From: Schizochytrium sp. CCTCC M209059
Lineage: Eukaryota; Sar; Bigyra; Thraustochytrida; Thraustochytriidae
Reading direction: 5' to 3'
Length of the DNA stretch: 64,000 bases
NCBI GenBank assembly: GCA_000818945.1
Contig: KN805388.1
Span: 275,420 to 339,419, forward strand
In this document: positions 48,740-58,448 of the stretch, piece by piece
How positions within the stretch are numbered: position 1 is the stretch's first letter
Layout: each line of letters starts with the position of its first letter
The notes under the pieces: generated by a model
Seen by the model: the letters and a program-made list of their open reading frames with translations, nothing else
What the model was told of the DNA's origin: nothing
The model's database searches: none
Position numbers and translations under genes: made by a program

Positions 48740-49461
48740 TTATACTGGTTGACTCTTGGACGCAAATGAATACACATTGCGTCCTTGCCTGTGCATAGTG
48801 AGCGGCGCTGAAGCTCCAGCAAAGAGACTGGCTACACCGGTGACAATCATGATGATGCAAAGACCGAAAATAAGCATTCGCGGCTTGTGGGTAGTGTCAA
48901 CATTCTTTTTTTTCGCGTTTCATAGCGTCGTCAGAAACAAGACTCTTCGGCACCAAAACTTGCAGCGCTGCAGAGCACGGAAACTCACCCTCTCGTCAAG
49001 AATCTGTGAAGTATCGGTGACATACGTTGTCATCGAGAAAAATAGTGTCGGAATGATGATCAGGACCACCGCTCCGATTCTACGTTGATTTGGCGGGTGC
49101 ACATTGCATGTGAGAGAATCTGAAACATGTGAAGGTTTGAGCTTGCTACGTACCTCATGCCGCGTCTCGGTCCTGGCTTATCAATAAAGCTGCAAGCGAC
49201 AAGTGTAAAAGGTTAGAGTGCGATTCTCTCGATCTCATTGCAACAAAGCGCACATTGACGTACCTCGAAAAGAAACATAATAAGATGACGGCTGCAAGCA
49301 CGCAGATAACAAAGAATGACGCTGGTCCGAGGTTTCCTATACGTGCATCCTCCGAGGTGATGCTGCGATCGGGAGGTGTACGTGTCAGTTGTCTCATGCT
49401 TTCCCCTTTTTCGCAATGTCGAAGCAACTTACGCCTCGAGGCGCCGCAAACTCTTCGTCAT
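48740..49461 (-). CDS. Small three-TM membrane protein (five exons), unknown
   Basis: 139 residues reconstructed from exons 49461-49433, 49362-49264, 49189-49154, 49079-48989 and 48904-48740. All introns are GT-AG with donors GTAAGT, GTACGT, GTACGT and GTGAGT, and phases agree throughout. The protein begins MTKSLRRLEA and has three hydrophobic segments (ASFFVICVLAAVILLCFF, IGAVVLIIIPTLFF, MLIFGLCIIMIVTGVASLFA). It ends in a short polar tail (RNVYSFASKSQPV). A basic PGPRRGMR loop follows TM1, and an acidic TDTSQILDER precedes TM3. I do not recognise a family. Tail-to-tail with SYS1, about 260 bp apart. The exon chain is my manual reading; the last acceptor (after an A run) is the least certain. 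Confidence 0.6.
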
Positions 49462-50757
49462 GGTGGTTGTTGCAAAGGTTTTCTGAGTTTTAGTTCGTGA
49501 CGTGCGCGGGACGCGCACTCTCGCGAAGCTCCGCGTCTCGTTGCGAGTCCCACTTTGTATGGACAATGACCAATGCCTTTGGTGATCCTCACGCGAACGG
49601 CATTGCGCAGCCATTGAGGCCACTAGCCCGGTGGACTCAGCTTTTTTTTCTTCATTTTTTCAACGGTCATTTTTTTAAATGGTCTGTCTATCTGGAAAGA
49701 AGATGAAAAGCTGTTGTTGGGTATGCACAAAGGTGACCAGCCCAAGCGCACAACGCAAGAGTGAAGTTCGAGTGTTGATTGAGTGGAGTTCAATATTCTG
49801 CAAAATACGATAGAAGGCACGGGCTACTACGAGCCGTGTTGACCATACATACGAGTACGCCCTACGTAACATCAGAAGCTTTAAATCCATATTTCTTTTC
49901 GAAGGGAGGAAATGAGCACGGGAGCCAAGGTGAAAGTTGAGAGTTTCTATCTCTTTGGACAAGGACAGAAATAACTGTACACATGTCTCTAGACAACTTC
50001 GGGCAAGCACGATTCAAAGTCACCCACAAAGCAAATCAAGCGAGCGCGTTCAGTAAGGCCGAGCGATTTAAGCAAGCAAATGCACTTTTACTTTGCTTTG
50101 TGTGTGTCTGCAATAAATTTACATCACCGTAAGCGCAACGTCTGAGAGACGTCAAAGAGAATTGCTTCTCGTAAAATGGGGTAAAAGGAGCCTTGACATC
50201 CGGATGCATCCTCGCTGTCCAGCTCTTTTCAAAGTAAACAGATCCAGGGCAAGAAACTTTACTACCGGGCACTGCGTCGTCAGAGACCCTGTTTTGCGCA
50301 AACGTGAAGATTTTCACAGATCAAATTGTGCAACCCTTCAATTTTTAGTATTTCCATGGTCGGTCATTTCTACGCTTGCACCATTGCCCTCAGTGTCAGT
50401 CAATCAACAAAATGCGGGGCACATGCATATCCCCTCTCCATTGCCAATGACCCCATCCTCAAGGTTAACTTTTGAGCGGACAATGCATTGACTCGCTATT
50501 CAGGTTGTCGGATATGAGTGATGATGAAGTTAGTTGTCAACGAGGAACCATCAAACCCGCCTCTACGCGAAAGAGGTCAAAGCTCGAGGCGTTGCCGAGC
50601 GGAGGCCCGCTCGGCAGCTTTGCAGCGCGACCGCAGCGCGACCGCAGCGCGCCCGCAACGCGGGACAAACGATCGGTCCCGCGCGCGATACAGACCTGTG
50701 CGCTTGGCGGTCTCGCGTGCGGGACGGCCGGGCGAAACGAATAGGAAAACAAGAGCC
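49462..50757. other. Intergenic, no gene resolved
   Basis: 1.3 kb with short coding-like fragments, for example minus about 50130-50290 (SVYFEKSWTARMHPDVKAPF) without a start codon. Given the intron-rich neighbours, a small multi-exon gene could be hidden here, but I cannot assemble one. Confidence 0.35.
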
Positions 50758-51813
50758 ATGCGAGGGCAAGCAAGCCTGTCTAGCATGAGGCCCGTCTGCG
50801 CGGTGCTGGCGCTTCTGAGTGTCGTTACCGTACTGATCTGCCTGCGCCTCGAGGTGACCTTGCTCGCCAATCTGCGCCCGACTGTCTCGATCGAGCTCGA
50901 CTTTCGGCATAACGATGAACCGCAAACCTTTCCAATGGCTGACTCGTACCAGCTCGATGTGCAACCACTGGCAGAAGCACTCGATCAAGAGGTTTCTACT
51001 CGACACGAGCCTCCCATTTTACGGGGAGTGTTTAACGAAGACGACCTCCCAGCGCGCGAGACGTGGACATCAGGAAGACACTTGATCATTTCATACTATG
51101 AGGGTCAGTACAGCTCGGCCCGGCACCAGGAGGTACAAGGCGTGATCAAGGAGAATCTAAGCAACGAATACCTGGAAAAGGTTCACATTTTGCTTCAAGA
51201 TGTCACGCTTGAGGACACCTTTGTGCTGGAATTGATAGCACAATGGGCGGAAAGGTTGGTCCTGGTCCGTCTCCAGCAAGCAGATCATCAGCCAACGTAT
51301 GAAGACCTCTTTGGATATGCAAATTATGTGCTTGGACGCGGCACCGTTGCAATTGTGAGCAATGTTGACGTGGTGCTGGGCAAGACCATATCGTGCGTGC
51401 GCGAAGTGACGCCTGAGAACAAGGCCATGTTCAACCAGACAATGAAGCGCATCATCCTCTCGCCGAGTCGACATCCAGCTCCCTGTGGCGTGCGGCTCGG
51501 GGAGTGGAACGAGTGCTTCAAGTACAGAGGGAGTCATGATTCTTTCATCTTCGCGCCGCCACTTTCGTCGGCGGTAATCGGGCGAATGGACTTTGTGCAA
51601 AACTTATTAGGCGCGGAGAACCGTCTCCTCTCCGAACTGCGCACCGAAGGTTATCGTCTTACAAACCCCTGCCGCGTCGTTCGCCTCACGCACCGGCACT
51701 GCGTCCGACACAGTCGCAAGGTGCAGACGAAGCGCTTTGCGCGTCGCGGCGACGGTCGGTACGCTTCCGTCGACCCTATTTCGCTCTTTGAGTGCGGCGA
51801 TGTAATTTACTAA
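50758..51813 (+). CDS. Type II membrane glycosyltransferase-like protein
   Basis: 351 residues. A short N-tail and one signal anchor (VCAVLALLSVVTVLICL, about 12-29) are followed by a luminal domain. The motifs resemble a GT-A-like family seen in bacteria and protists. YEDLFGYANYVLGRGTVAIV precedes SNVDVVLGKTI, in the position where that family has a nucleotide-sugar site ANADI-like motif. Next come CFKYRGSHDSFIFAPPL and LLGAENRLLSELRTEGYRLT, then NPCRVVRLTHRHC, all in family order. The metal motif is changed (SNVD rather than ANAD), which could lower or alter activity. Golgi glycosylation is inferred. ATG 50758 is preceded by an open but Arg-rich frame without membrane features; starting here places the anchor at the N-terminus. 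Confidence 0.65.
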   Translation: MRGQASLSSMRPVCAVLALLSVVTVLICLRLEVTLLANLRPTVSIELDFRHNDEPQTFPMADSYQLDVQPLAEALDQEVSTRHEPPILRGVFNEDDLPARETWTSGRHLIISYYEGQYSSARHQEVQGVIKENLSNEYLEKVHILLQDVTLEDTFVLELIAQWAERLVLVRLQQADHQPTYEDLFGYANYVLGRGTVAIVSNVDVVLGKTISCVREVTPENKAMFNQTMKRIILSPSRHPAPCGVRLGEWNECFKYRGSHDSFIFAPPLSSAVIGRMDFVQNLLGAENRLLSELRTEGYRLTNPCRVVRLTHRHCVRHSRKVQTKRFARRGDGRYASVDPISLFECGDVIY

Positions 51814-52791
51814 AGTCAGCTCCGTACAGCACTCTGTTAAAAATTAGGTATATGCCTCTCACTTCATCTGCCATGTCAGTGGGTCGATGGTGCCTGTGGT
51901 CACCTCGTTGGGGCCATAGGCTGACTGTCTATCGGTGGTCGGGATGCCAAAAAAAAAAAAGGATATTAAGAAAAGGTTCTTCGTTTACGGCTTGTGCTGC
52001 TGCTTGCACTTCTTGTTGCTGCTCGTCTGCGCGTGGTACCGCGTAGGGCTGCTGCAAACGGTCGCAGCAGCGAGGCAAGCAGCCGCAGCGAGGCAAGCAG
52101 CCGCAGCGAGCAGCTATAGCTAGCAGCTAGCACTGCAGAAGGCGAAACGGCTTCCTCTCAGCTTCGACAAAGCCATCGAACAGCGGCTCAGGGTCAGTGG
52201 TCATCCTCAGGTTTTCAGCCACCAGCCCGCCGATGTCACTGACTGCGACGTGAGTCAGCCCTCGTGGCGCGGCAGCAGAGCAGCTTTCGCTCCTTGATCG
52301 CTCGGCAGCGGCAACTGAGGGACGCCGTGTCGCAGTCAAGCTCGAGCACGAGCACGAGCACGGGCACGAGCGCTTGCTTGCCTNNNNNNNNNNNNNNNNG
52401 AGCGCTTGCTTGCCTGCTGCCGCTGCCGCTGCCGGCTCGACTTCCTTCTCTTCGCGGTGAGCCGTCTTCACCACTGCGAGCCGTGCGTCCTCGCAGGCTG
52501 CTGCCGGCCGCCGCGGCGACGAGATGGCTGGGTGGCAGCGCTCCGCTCCGCTCCGCTCAGCATCGCGCAGCATCGCTTCGAGCTCGCGTTGAGCCCGGTC
52601 TGGGCGGCGCCCACAGTCGGGCGCGACTCAAGAGCTGCGGGGCGAGCATTCGCGACGCCTCCTCGGCGGCGCGTCGAGAGCGCAGCGCAAACTGCAACGC
52701 AACGCAGCTCGCCTCGCAACGTACCGCGGCAGACCGCGATCGCAGCGACGGCGGGCGGCAGCTACGAGAGCAGCGGCGAGGAGCAGCGCGG
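51814..52791. other. Intergenic, probably contains missing 5' exon(s) of the lipase
   Basis: An ATG frame at 51944 (about 60 codons) encodes a signal-anchor-like start (DIKKRFFVYGLCCCLHFLLL). A plus-strand segment from about 52140 to 52250 is flanked by an AG acceptor and a GTGAGT donor. These could be 5' exons of the lipase, but the lipase HG oxyanion motif is not visible, so the link is unproved. A 16-N gap lies inside. Confidence 0.3.
52384..52399. other. Assembly gap (16 N) flanked by identical 16-mers
   Basis: GAGCGCTTGCTTGCCT occurs immediately before and immediately after the N run. Overlapping contig ends that were not merged would look exactly like this. Confidence 0.9.
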
Positions 52792-54189
52792 CGGGTGCTC
52801 GTCGTGCCCGTGTCGTGCGTGGGCAGCGCGCTCGACCGCGCCTGCGAGATGTTCGCGCGGATTCTGGGCACGAGAGTTGACTACGGCGAAGCTCACGCGG
52901 CGGAGGCGGGCCACGCGCGCTTTGGCAAGGACTACACCGGAGCAGCAGCCTACGCCGCCTGGTCGGCAGAACACCCAATACACGTGGTGGGCCACAGCTT
53001 TGGCGGCAACACGGTGCGCGTCTTCAAGTACCTCGTGGCGACGGACTATTTTGGCGTCAGAACCTCGGCTTCCTGGGTGCGAAGCACCACAACCTTGAGC
53101 TCGCCGCTCAAAGGATCTCTGCTGACGTACAAGCTGGGCGCATCTGAGGACCACAATGAGAGCAAACCCGTGCATCGATTCAGTCCGGGCTACATGCTCG
53201 GTCTCTCGGTGCACTTTTACGAGCTCTTTTGCCACAAGACCGGTCTTGACGCATTTTTCGACTTTGGGATGTCGCAATGGAACGTGGAGGAAAAGGGTCT
53301 CAAGTTCTTTCTCTACAGCTTGCTTGGCGGCAGCAATGGCGGCGGCACGCCCGCTGTTTGCGCAAGGGACAATGCTGCACATGACATGACGATTCAGGCA
53401 GCCTTTGAATGGAATGAGCGCATCGCGCAAGCTGTCGCCAAGGACCCGCATCATATCGAGTTCAACTTTGTGGCCAACAAAAAGAACCTCTTGAACTATT
53501 CGCTTGTTGGTAATACCCGTGAGCTCTTTCGCCCTCGGTCCGTCACGTCGCTCTCCTCCGGATCTTCGACCACCGCGTCGCACAGCGGCAGTGAATTTGA
53601 CTCTGACTCTGACGACGACGACTCAATTGCCGCCGCTGCCAACACCGATTTTCCTCGGCAGGTGGGCGAGCCTGTTGCAAGGCTTTCCGAGACCAGGGAA
53701 GCGGCGCTACTTCTAGCGAGCGACGACGTCACACCAATAGAGGGCGCAGCAGGAGCTGCAACAGCTGCAGCAGCAGCAGCAGCACCGGCAGCAGAAAAGT
53801 CTTCGTTCCTATGGCGTGGCACCCTTTTTCTCCGCGATTTTTGGGTTTATCATTTGGCCAAGCGCGTCTTTGCGTCCACGTATGCTATTGAATTCGCTGA
53901 AAAGCATCATGAGGACGCCTTTTCCGTCCAAGAGTATATCGAGAGCGGCGGCGATGGCCTTTGTAACGCCTTTGCGCAGTTCGAGAGCAACTCTACGCTT
54001 CGTGAAGAAGACCTTGACGCGACCTATCGCAAGCGTGGCTTTGCGCCAGGGCAATATACCGTGCTCATGAATGAGCGCCACGATCACTTTTCGGTTGTCC
54101 CATTTCCTGACAGCACTACGGACCAACGCGAGTTTTTCCAGCGGCTTTTCCGCACGCTTCGCAACGTCCAATGTCCGCCCTTAATTTGA
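52792..54189 (+). CDS. Bacterial-type (family I.5-like) lipase, 5' end missing
   Basis: About 465 codons of an alpha/beta-hydrolase resembling Geobacillus/Staphylococcus-type lipases. Landmarks are DRACEMFARILGTRVDYGEA, HARFGKDYTG, the nucleophile motif IHVVGHSFGGNTVRV, TTLSSPLKGS, and FFDFGMSQWNVEEKG with downstream AHDMTIQAAFEWNERI. The Asp is probably in SGGDGLCNAF and the His in RHDHFSVV, so the Ser-Asp-His triad is complete. A Ser/Asp/Ala-rich insertion (about 250-335) precedes the final part. Homology begins at the strand VLVVPVS; the first ATG in the frame (52849) lies inside it and no ATG lies upstream. The gene must therefore start in an upstream exon. The enzyme probably hydrolyses triacylglycerols or related esters. 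Confidence 0.75.
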   Translation, partial: RVLVVPVSCVGSALDRACEMFARILGTRVDYGEAHAAEAGHARFGKDYTGAAAYAAWSAEHPIHVVGHSFGGNTVRVFKYLVATDYFGVRTSASWVRSTTTLSSPLKGSLLTYKLGASEDHNESKPVHRFSPGYMLGLSVHFYELFCHKTGLDAFFDFGMSQWNVEEKGLKFFLYSLLGGSNGGGTPAVCARDNAAHDMTIQAAFEWNERIAQAVAKDPHHIEFNFVANKKNLLNYSLVGNTRELFRPRSVTSLSSGSSTTASHSGSEFDSDSDDDDSIAAAANTDFPRQVGEPVARLSETREAALLLASDDVTPIEGAAGAATAAAAAAAPAAEKSSFLWRGTLFLRDFWVYHLAKRVFASTYAIEFAEKHHEDAFSVQEYIESGGDGLCNAFAQFESNSTLREEDLDATYRKRGFAPGQYTVLMNERHDHFSVVPFPDSTTDQREFFQRLFRTLRNVQCPPLI

Positions 54190-54410
54190 CGCTGAATCGT
54201 TCTTGTTTTATATAAGTTGATTGTTACGCAAAATGTGTTTGTTTTCTTTTCCTTTATCTCTCGTTTGTCCGTAATGTCCATTGCTTGCTGTTTGCCGCGG
54301 GGGTTCGCACGTGCAGGATAGGTCGCACGTGAAGTCTTCACGAGAGTCTTTTCCGCGACGGTCGCGCTTTCTTCTTTCACATCATTTATAATTTGGTAGT
54401 CATATCCTTC
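54190..54410. other. Short spacer between convergent genes
   Basis: Contains the 3' regions of the lipase and TPR genes; nothing else seen. Confidence 0.5.
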
Positions 54411-56354
54411 CTAGGCTGCTGCACCCACATCCGTAGCGCCATCGTCGTTGTTGTCGTCTGTCACCTCCAATGCTCGTGCGGACAGCGCGTTAGGAAGCAG
54501 TCCGAGCGCAGGACGATCCGTAGGGCTGAGGGAGTCCTTGCGCTGCGCCTCGAGCATCTTGGGACCACGACTTGCATGCTTGTGCACTGAGGAGAGCGCA
54601 GCCGATATCGAGACAAGCTTGCGTTCGACATGGCGCGTCTTGCTGTGGTCATCACCGTAAACCTTGCGGTAAATCGCTAGCGCGCGTGTGAGGTTGTCAA
54701 TAGCGCCCTGCAGATTTCCCGCAGCCTGCTCCTGCGAGGCGAGCTCACGCAAGGCCATGGCCACATCGGGGTGGTTCTCGCCGCGAAGCTTGAGACGAAA
54801 CGTGAGAACGCGACGGCGAATATCCGAGGCCTCCTCTGGGTACTCTTGGCGCTCGGGTGCCTTGGAGAGCACGTAGGCGAGGAAGCCGAGGCATTCGGCG
54901 TGCTCGGAGCTTCCCGGATCACGTTCTTCAAAGATGCCTACGGCAGTTCGCAACGTGTCCGTCGCCTTTCCCCAATGTTGCAATTTCATGTGAACTGGTC
55001 CCATGCGCGTCAAGACTCGAGCCACCTCGACGGGCTCGCCTTCATTGGCCTTGTCGTACTCGTGGTACACATCGACGGCATTCTCGAGGCGCTCAAGACA
55101 GTCGGAGAAGCGACCCTGGTCATACAAACAGAGTCCGAGCATGAACTCGTCGCGCCCAACATTGGCCAGCTGCTCTGCAATGTCGCCCTCTGGATCCAGA
55201 CGGTGCAATGTGAGAATACTCTGATCGATGCTGAGCGCCTCGAGAAAGAGCTTTTCGGCCTCCTTTTGCTCTTTGGTGCTCTGCGCCTGGTCACCAAGCA
55301 AGCGGCCAAAGTTGATCAGGATTTGCGAAAGCTTAGCCGTGTTCATGTGCGTCCGACGCCTGCGCTCCACAATGGTGCGTCCGCTCTGGAGGAGCCACCT
55401 GCGAAGACTGAGCGCTACATTTTGATTGAGCGCTGCGGACCCGCCGGGCGAGCTTTCGATGGCGTCGAGAATCATCACCTTGTCTTCCATCTTGTACGCC
55501 TGAGCACGACGGACATCGATATCGGCCAGGGCCTGCAGCACGGAATCGAACTCGCTCGCGAGCGCCTCGCGTTCAAACTCCTCGCGAGCGTCAGGGCTCA
55601 AGATGAAGCGGAGCTCGTGTTGCGGCTCGCGAGGCTGCGAACGCCGCAGCAGGGAAGTGATACTCTGCGAGCGCTCTGCACCGGCCGTGAAAGATGATCC
55701 TCTGCGCGATTGCTCGGCGCGGACGAGGGCCTGATGGGCTTCGTAGAGACACCATGCCCGCGATATGTAAACAGGTTCCTTCCATGGGTACAGACATGCG
55801 AGAGTAATACGTGCAGCCTGCAATGCGCGGCTCAGCATCTCACCGATGTCGTCTTGCGTGTATTCGCGACGCTGCATCTTGTGTTGATTGACGGCGAAAA
55901 TGTCGATCCAGACATAGGCTGTTTCTCCGGTCGCGGCCTCCCACTCGCTGCAGGCCTCAATTACGGCCGACACCGTCAGCTTGAAGAGATTATCCCACGG
56001 GTGCGAGATGAAGTGCGTAATGCGTCCACGCAGGTCGGCCCGAACCATATCGACCATAGGGCAGCCGCGCTCGCGCGTCACCTCGACGACGACGTCCTTG
56101 CACACCTTGCCGGTGGACCACGTTGTGCCGCGCTCCAGGTCATACTCTTGCATAAAATTACGCAGGAACGCCAGGCTCAGACCTTGGTCCTCGACCTGGA
56201 TCTCGGGCAGCTCCACCTCGACGTTCACCTCGAAGAGCGGCTGCAGCGCGGGGTCGTCCGGCGCGATCACGTCGACGAAGGGCCCCAGCCGCGACTTGCG
56301 ATCTGGCCCCTCGGGGCTCTCCAGCTCGCTCGGCGCGCTGCTGCACGCCCCCAT
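54411..56354 (-). CDS. Predicted myristoylated TIR/HET-like + TPR protein
   Basis: 647 residues. It begins MGACSSAPSE, fitting N-myristoylation at Gly2 with a neighbouring Cys for palmitoylation. Residues about 90-200 form an alpha/beta domain with ITHFISHPWDNLFKLTV, then TAYVWIDIFAVNQHKMQ, then ITLACLYPWKEPVYISRAWC and LYEAH. This pattern recurs in many stramenopile proteins and recalls TIR and fungal HET domains. The C-terminal half (about 350-600) has kinesin-light-chain-type TPRs (AEKLFLEALSIDQ, LENAVDVYHEYDK, NLTRALAIYRKVYGDDHSKT). The combination looks like a membrane-tethered signalling adaptor or immune-type receptor, but without a nucleotide-binding domain. Function is inference. ATG 56354 is chosen for its lipidation signal; upstream in-frame sequence crosses a CAG repeat and is taken as leader. 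Confidence 0.7.
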   Translation of the reverse strand: MGACSSAPSELESPEGPDRKSRLGPFVDVIAPDDPALQPLFEVNVEVELPEIQVEDQGLSLAFLRNFMQEYDLERGTTWSTGKVCKDVVVEVTRERGCPMVDMVRADLRGRITHFISHPWDNLFKLTVSAVIEACSEWEAATGETAYVWIDIFAVNQHKMQRREYTQDDIGEMLSRALQAARITLACLYPWKEPVYISRAWCLYEAHQALVRAEQSRRGSSFTAGAERSQSITSLLRRSQPREPQHELRFILSPDAREEFEREALASEFDSVLQALADIDVRRAQAYKMEDKVMILDAIESSPGGSAALNQNVALSLRRWLLQSGRTIVERRRRTHMNTAKLSQILINFGRLLGDQAQSTKEQKEAEKLFLEALSIDQSILTLHRLDPEGDIAEQLANVGRDEFMLGLCLYDQGRFSDCLERLENAVDVYHEYDKANEGEPVEVARVLTRMGPVHMKLQHWGKATDTLRTAVGIFEERDPGSSEHAECLGFLAYVLSKAPERQEYPEEASDIRRRVLTFRLKLRGENHPDVAMALRELASQEQAAGNLQGAIDNLTRALAIYRKVYGDDHSKTRHVERKLVSISAALSSVHKHASRGPKMLEAQRKDSLSPTDRPALGLLPNALSARALEVTDDNNDDGATDVGAAA

Positions 56355-56455
56355 CCTCCCTCTCCCGCGCTCCTGCCCCGCGCTCCGCGCCCGCGCCCGC
56401 TGCCGCGCCTTGCGTCTCTGCTCTGCTCTGCTCTGCTCTGCTCTGCTCGTCCGCG

Positions 56456-56456
<1 letters not shown>

Positions 56457-56500
<44 letters not shown>
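56457..56500 (+). repeat. CTG trinucleotide run
   Basis: About 14-15 units, about 100 bp upstream of the TPR gene's chosen ATG. On the transcript strand it reads CAG and would be in the 5' leader. Confidence 0.9.
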
Positions 56501-56502
<2 letters not shown>

Positions 56503-57923
56503 CCAGCGTGAGCCTTTTTGGAGAGTCCAGCACGTGCAGAGGGAGCAGCAGCAGAAGAGAGCAGAGGCACGCGCCAACCCGGCCTTTCTGGGAGCGGCCA
56601 AGCCTGCTGCAGCGCGCCCCTAAGAACGTCGGCGCCGCAGGCCAAGCTCGGCAGCCTGGCTCGGCAGAGCGGGCTCGCCGACGGGCGCGCGGAGACGCTC
56701 GAGGTCTGGCGACCGACGGTGGAAGACGCGGTCGCGCGAAGTTGGGGCATCAACTCGCTCGAGCATGCATTTGGCCAAGTTTGGCTCTGTGGGTGGCGAC
56801 TTTGGACGCCCGGCCATAGAGGCTAGCTGACAGACAGAGACCTGGATTGAGTCGAGCTGCATGCTTGCTGCACGCTTTGAGGAAAAGTTCTTTGAAGCAC
56901 TTGGTCTCCATGTCTCCATTGAACAACAGGTTTCGAAGTCTAATGCGAAATCCTCAGCGTGGCGATCACGTTCGATGGAATTTTTGGCTTACAAGCTGAC
57001 GACGAGCTTTCGGGGGCAGTGAGTTGCTTTGGCCCGAAATGCTGTGAGGTTTTGATAGAACCGGAGAAGACAGCGATCGTCGATAGCCCGCGTCCTCGTG
57101 GCCAACTATAGAGCGGGATCTGGGCTTCGTTTGCTCAAGTATACACTGAGGCCGATCGTAAGAGGACCAAAACATAGAGGCAGCAAAAAAAAAATCAGGA
57201 AGATATAGCGGACAACTCCGTCACCAAAGATGACACCTAAACGTTGACTATCGCCGCATTCGAGAGTAGTACCTGCCGCGACATGCTTTTGCATGAGGAG
57301 AAGAGATGTTACAAATGTCAACAAAGGCCTAATCTCGTAAATGCTGGTCGTTTTTAAGATTTTGATATTCAGCAGACAAACACGTCGAGTCGGACGAACG
57401 AAGTGCAGACCAGTTTTATTCGGGGCTGAGGTCGAGAACAGACACGACAATATCTTCAAGAGTATTGTCGTGGCTACGCCGAGCGCTTGAAACGCAATCG
57501 CTTTCCCTTTTTGGAAAATAAACGCCAGTAAGATGCCGAATGAGCTTGTACTGATCGTACACGCGAATGTGGACCAAATTCATTCACAGACGCATCACCG
57601 AGTGCCTCTGTTTCTTTCGACTTTGCTTAACGTATTATAAGAGGTAGAAGCGTGCGCCATAGCTCTCATGCCAGTCGCTTCGATGTATTTGGTTCGTTCT
57701 CAGGCCTCCTCCGGGAATACACGCTACACGTTGTATCCCTGTTTTGTGTTGCTCAAGACTCTACTAGCAAGGAATGGCTGACCGCGTTCTGCAGTCAGTT
57801 CACAATCAATTCTGCAAGAGAGCAAGAAGGGTTGCAGAACTCTTTGTGCCGCATCCGCAATCGCGTTCGCACCTGCATAGGTGTACGCTAGCTTCGCGCC
57901 GCGCCCTGACTCGTGCTGTACCG

Positions 57924-57970
57924 CGCCGCGCCGCGCCGCGCCGCGCCGCGCCGCGCCGCGCCGCGCCGCG
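57924..57970 (+). repeat. CGCGC pentanucleotide array
   Basis: About nine CGCGC units in a row. GC-only sequence, so the copy number is uncertain. Confidence 0.85.
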
Positions 57971-58276
57971 TCTTCCTCAGTTGAGCTGCGTCTGTCATAG
58001 TCGCGCCCGCGCCGCAAGAGTTCGCTCCATTCGGCCACCCAGATCGTCTCTGCTTTGCTCTCTCCTCTGCTCGTTCTTCGCGTGCGCGACGTTGTAGCCC
58101 GGGCCGCCTGCGTCGGAGAGCGCGCTCTCTGGTCTAGTCTGCGCGGCGGTGCGCCCTTGTGCGGGCAGACATACTACGACAACACGCTCCCTCACGCAGA
58201 CTCGCCGCAACTCGAACGTGGCCCTGAACGCGGAGCTACTGGACGCGGATCTAGCTAGCTTCGGAACTTGCCTCGA

Positions 58277-58327
58277 CGTGGACGTGGACGTGGACGTGAA
58301 CGTGGACGTGAACGTGGACGTGAACGT
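58277..58327 (+). repeat. GACGTG/AACGTG hexanucleotide array
   Basis: Eight GACGTG or AACGTG units upstream of the RING gene, each containing ACGTG, a core recognised by bZIP/bHLH factors in other eukaryotes. Confidence 0.85.
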
Positions 58328-58448
58328 GGTCAAAGAGGTCGTTCATCTTGCGCACGTTGACGACCGACGGCAGGAAGTTGGCGGATTTTTGATCCCTTCG
58401 TTGCCGATAGGGCATTCGTCTTGCGTCTCATCGCAAAACGAGGCGAGG

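Larger units (their letters stand above)
56355..58448. other. Intergenic between divergent genes, no gene resolved
   Basis: 2.1 kb including the CTG tract, a GC-rich promoter zone, an AT-richer middle (57000-57700) with two small coding-like frames on the minus strand (57416-57583; 57106-57294), a CGCGC array and a GACGTG array just before the RING gene. None of the small frames is supported beyond being open. Confidence 0.4.
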
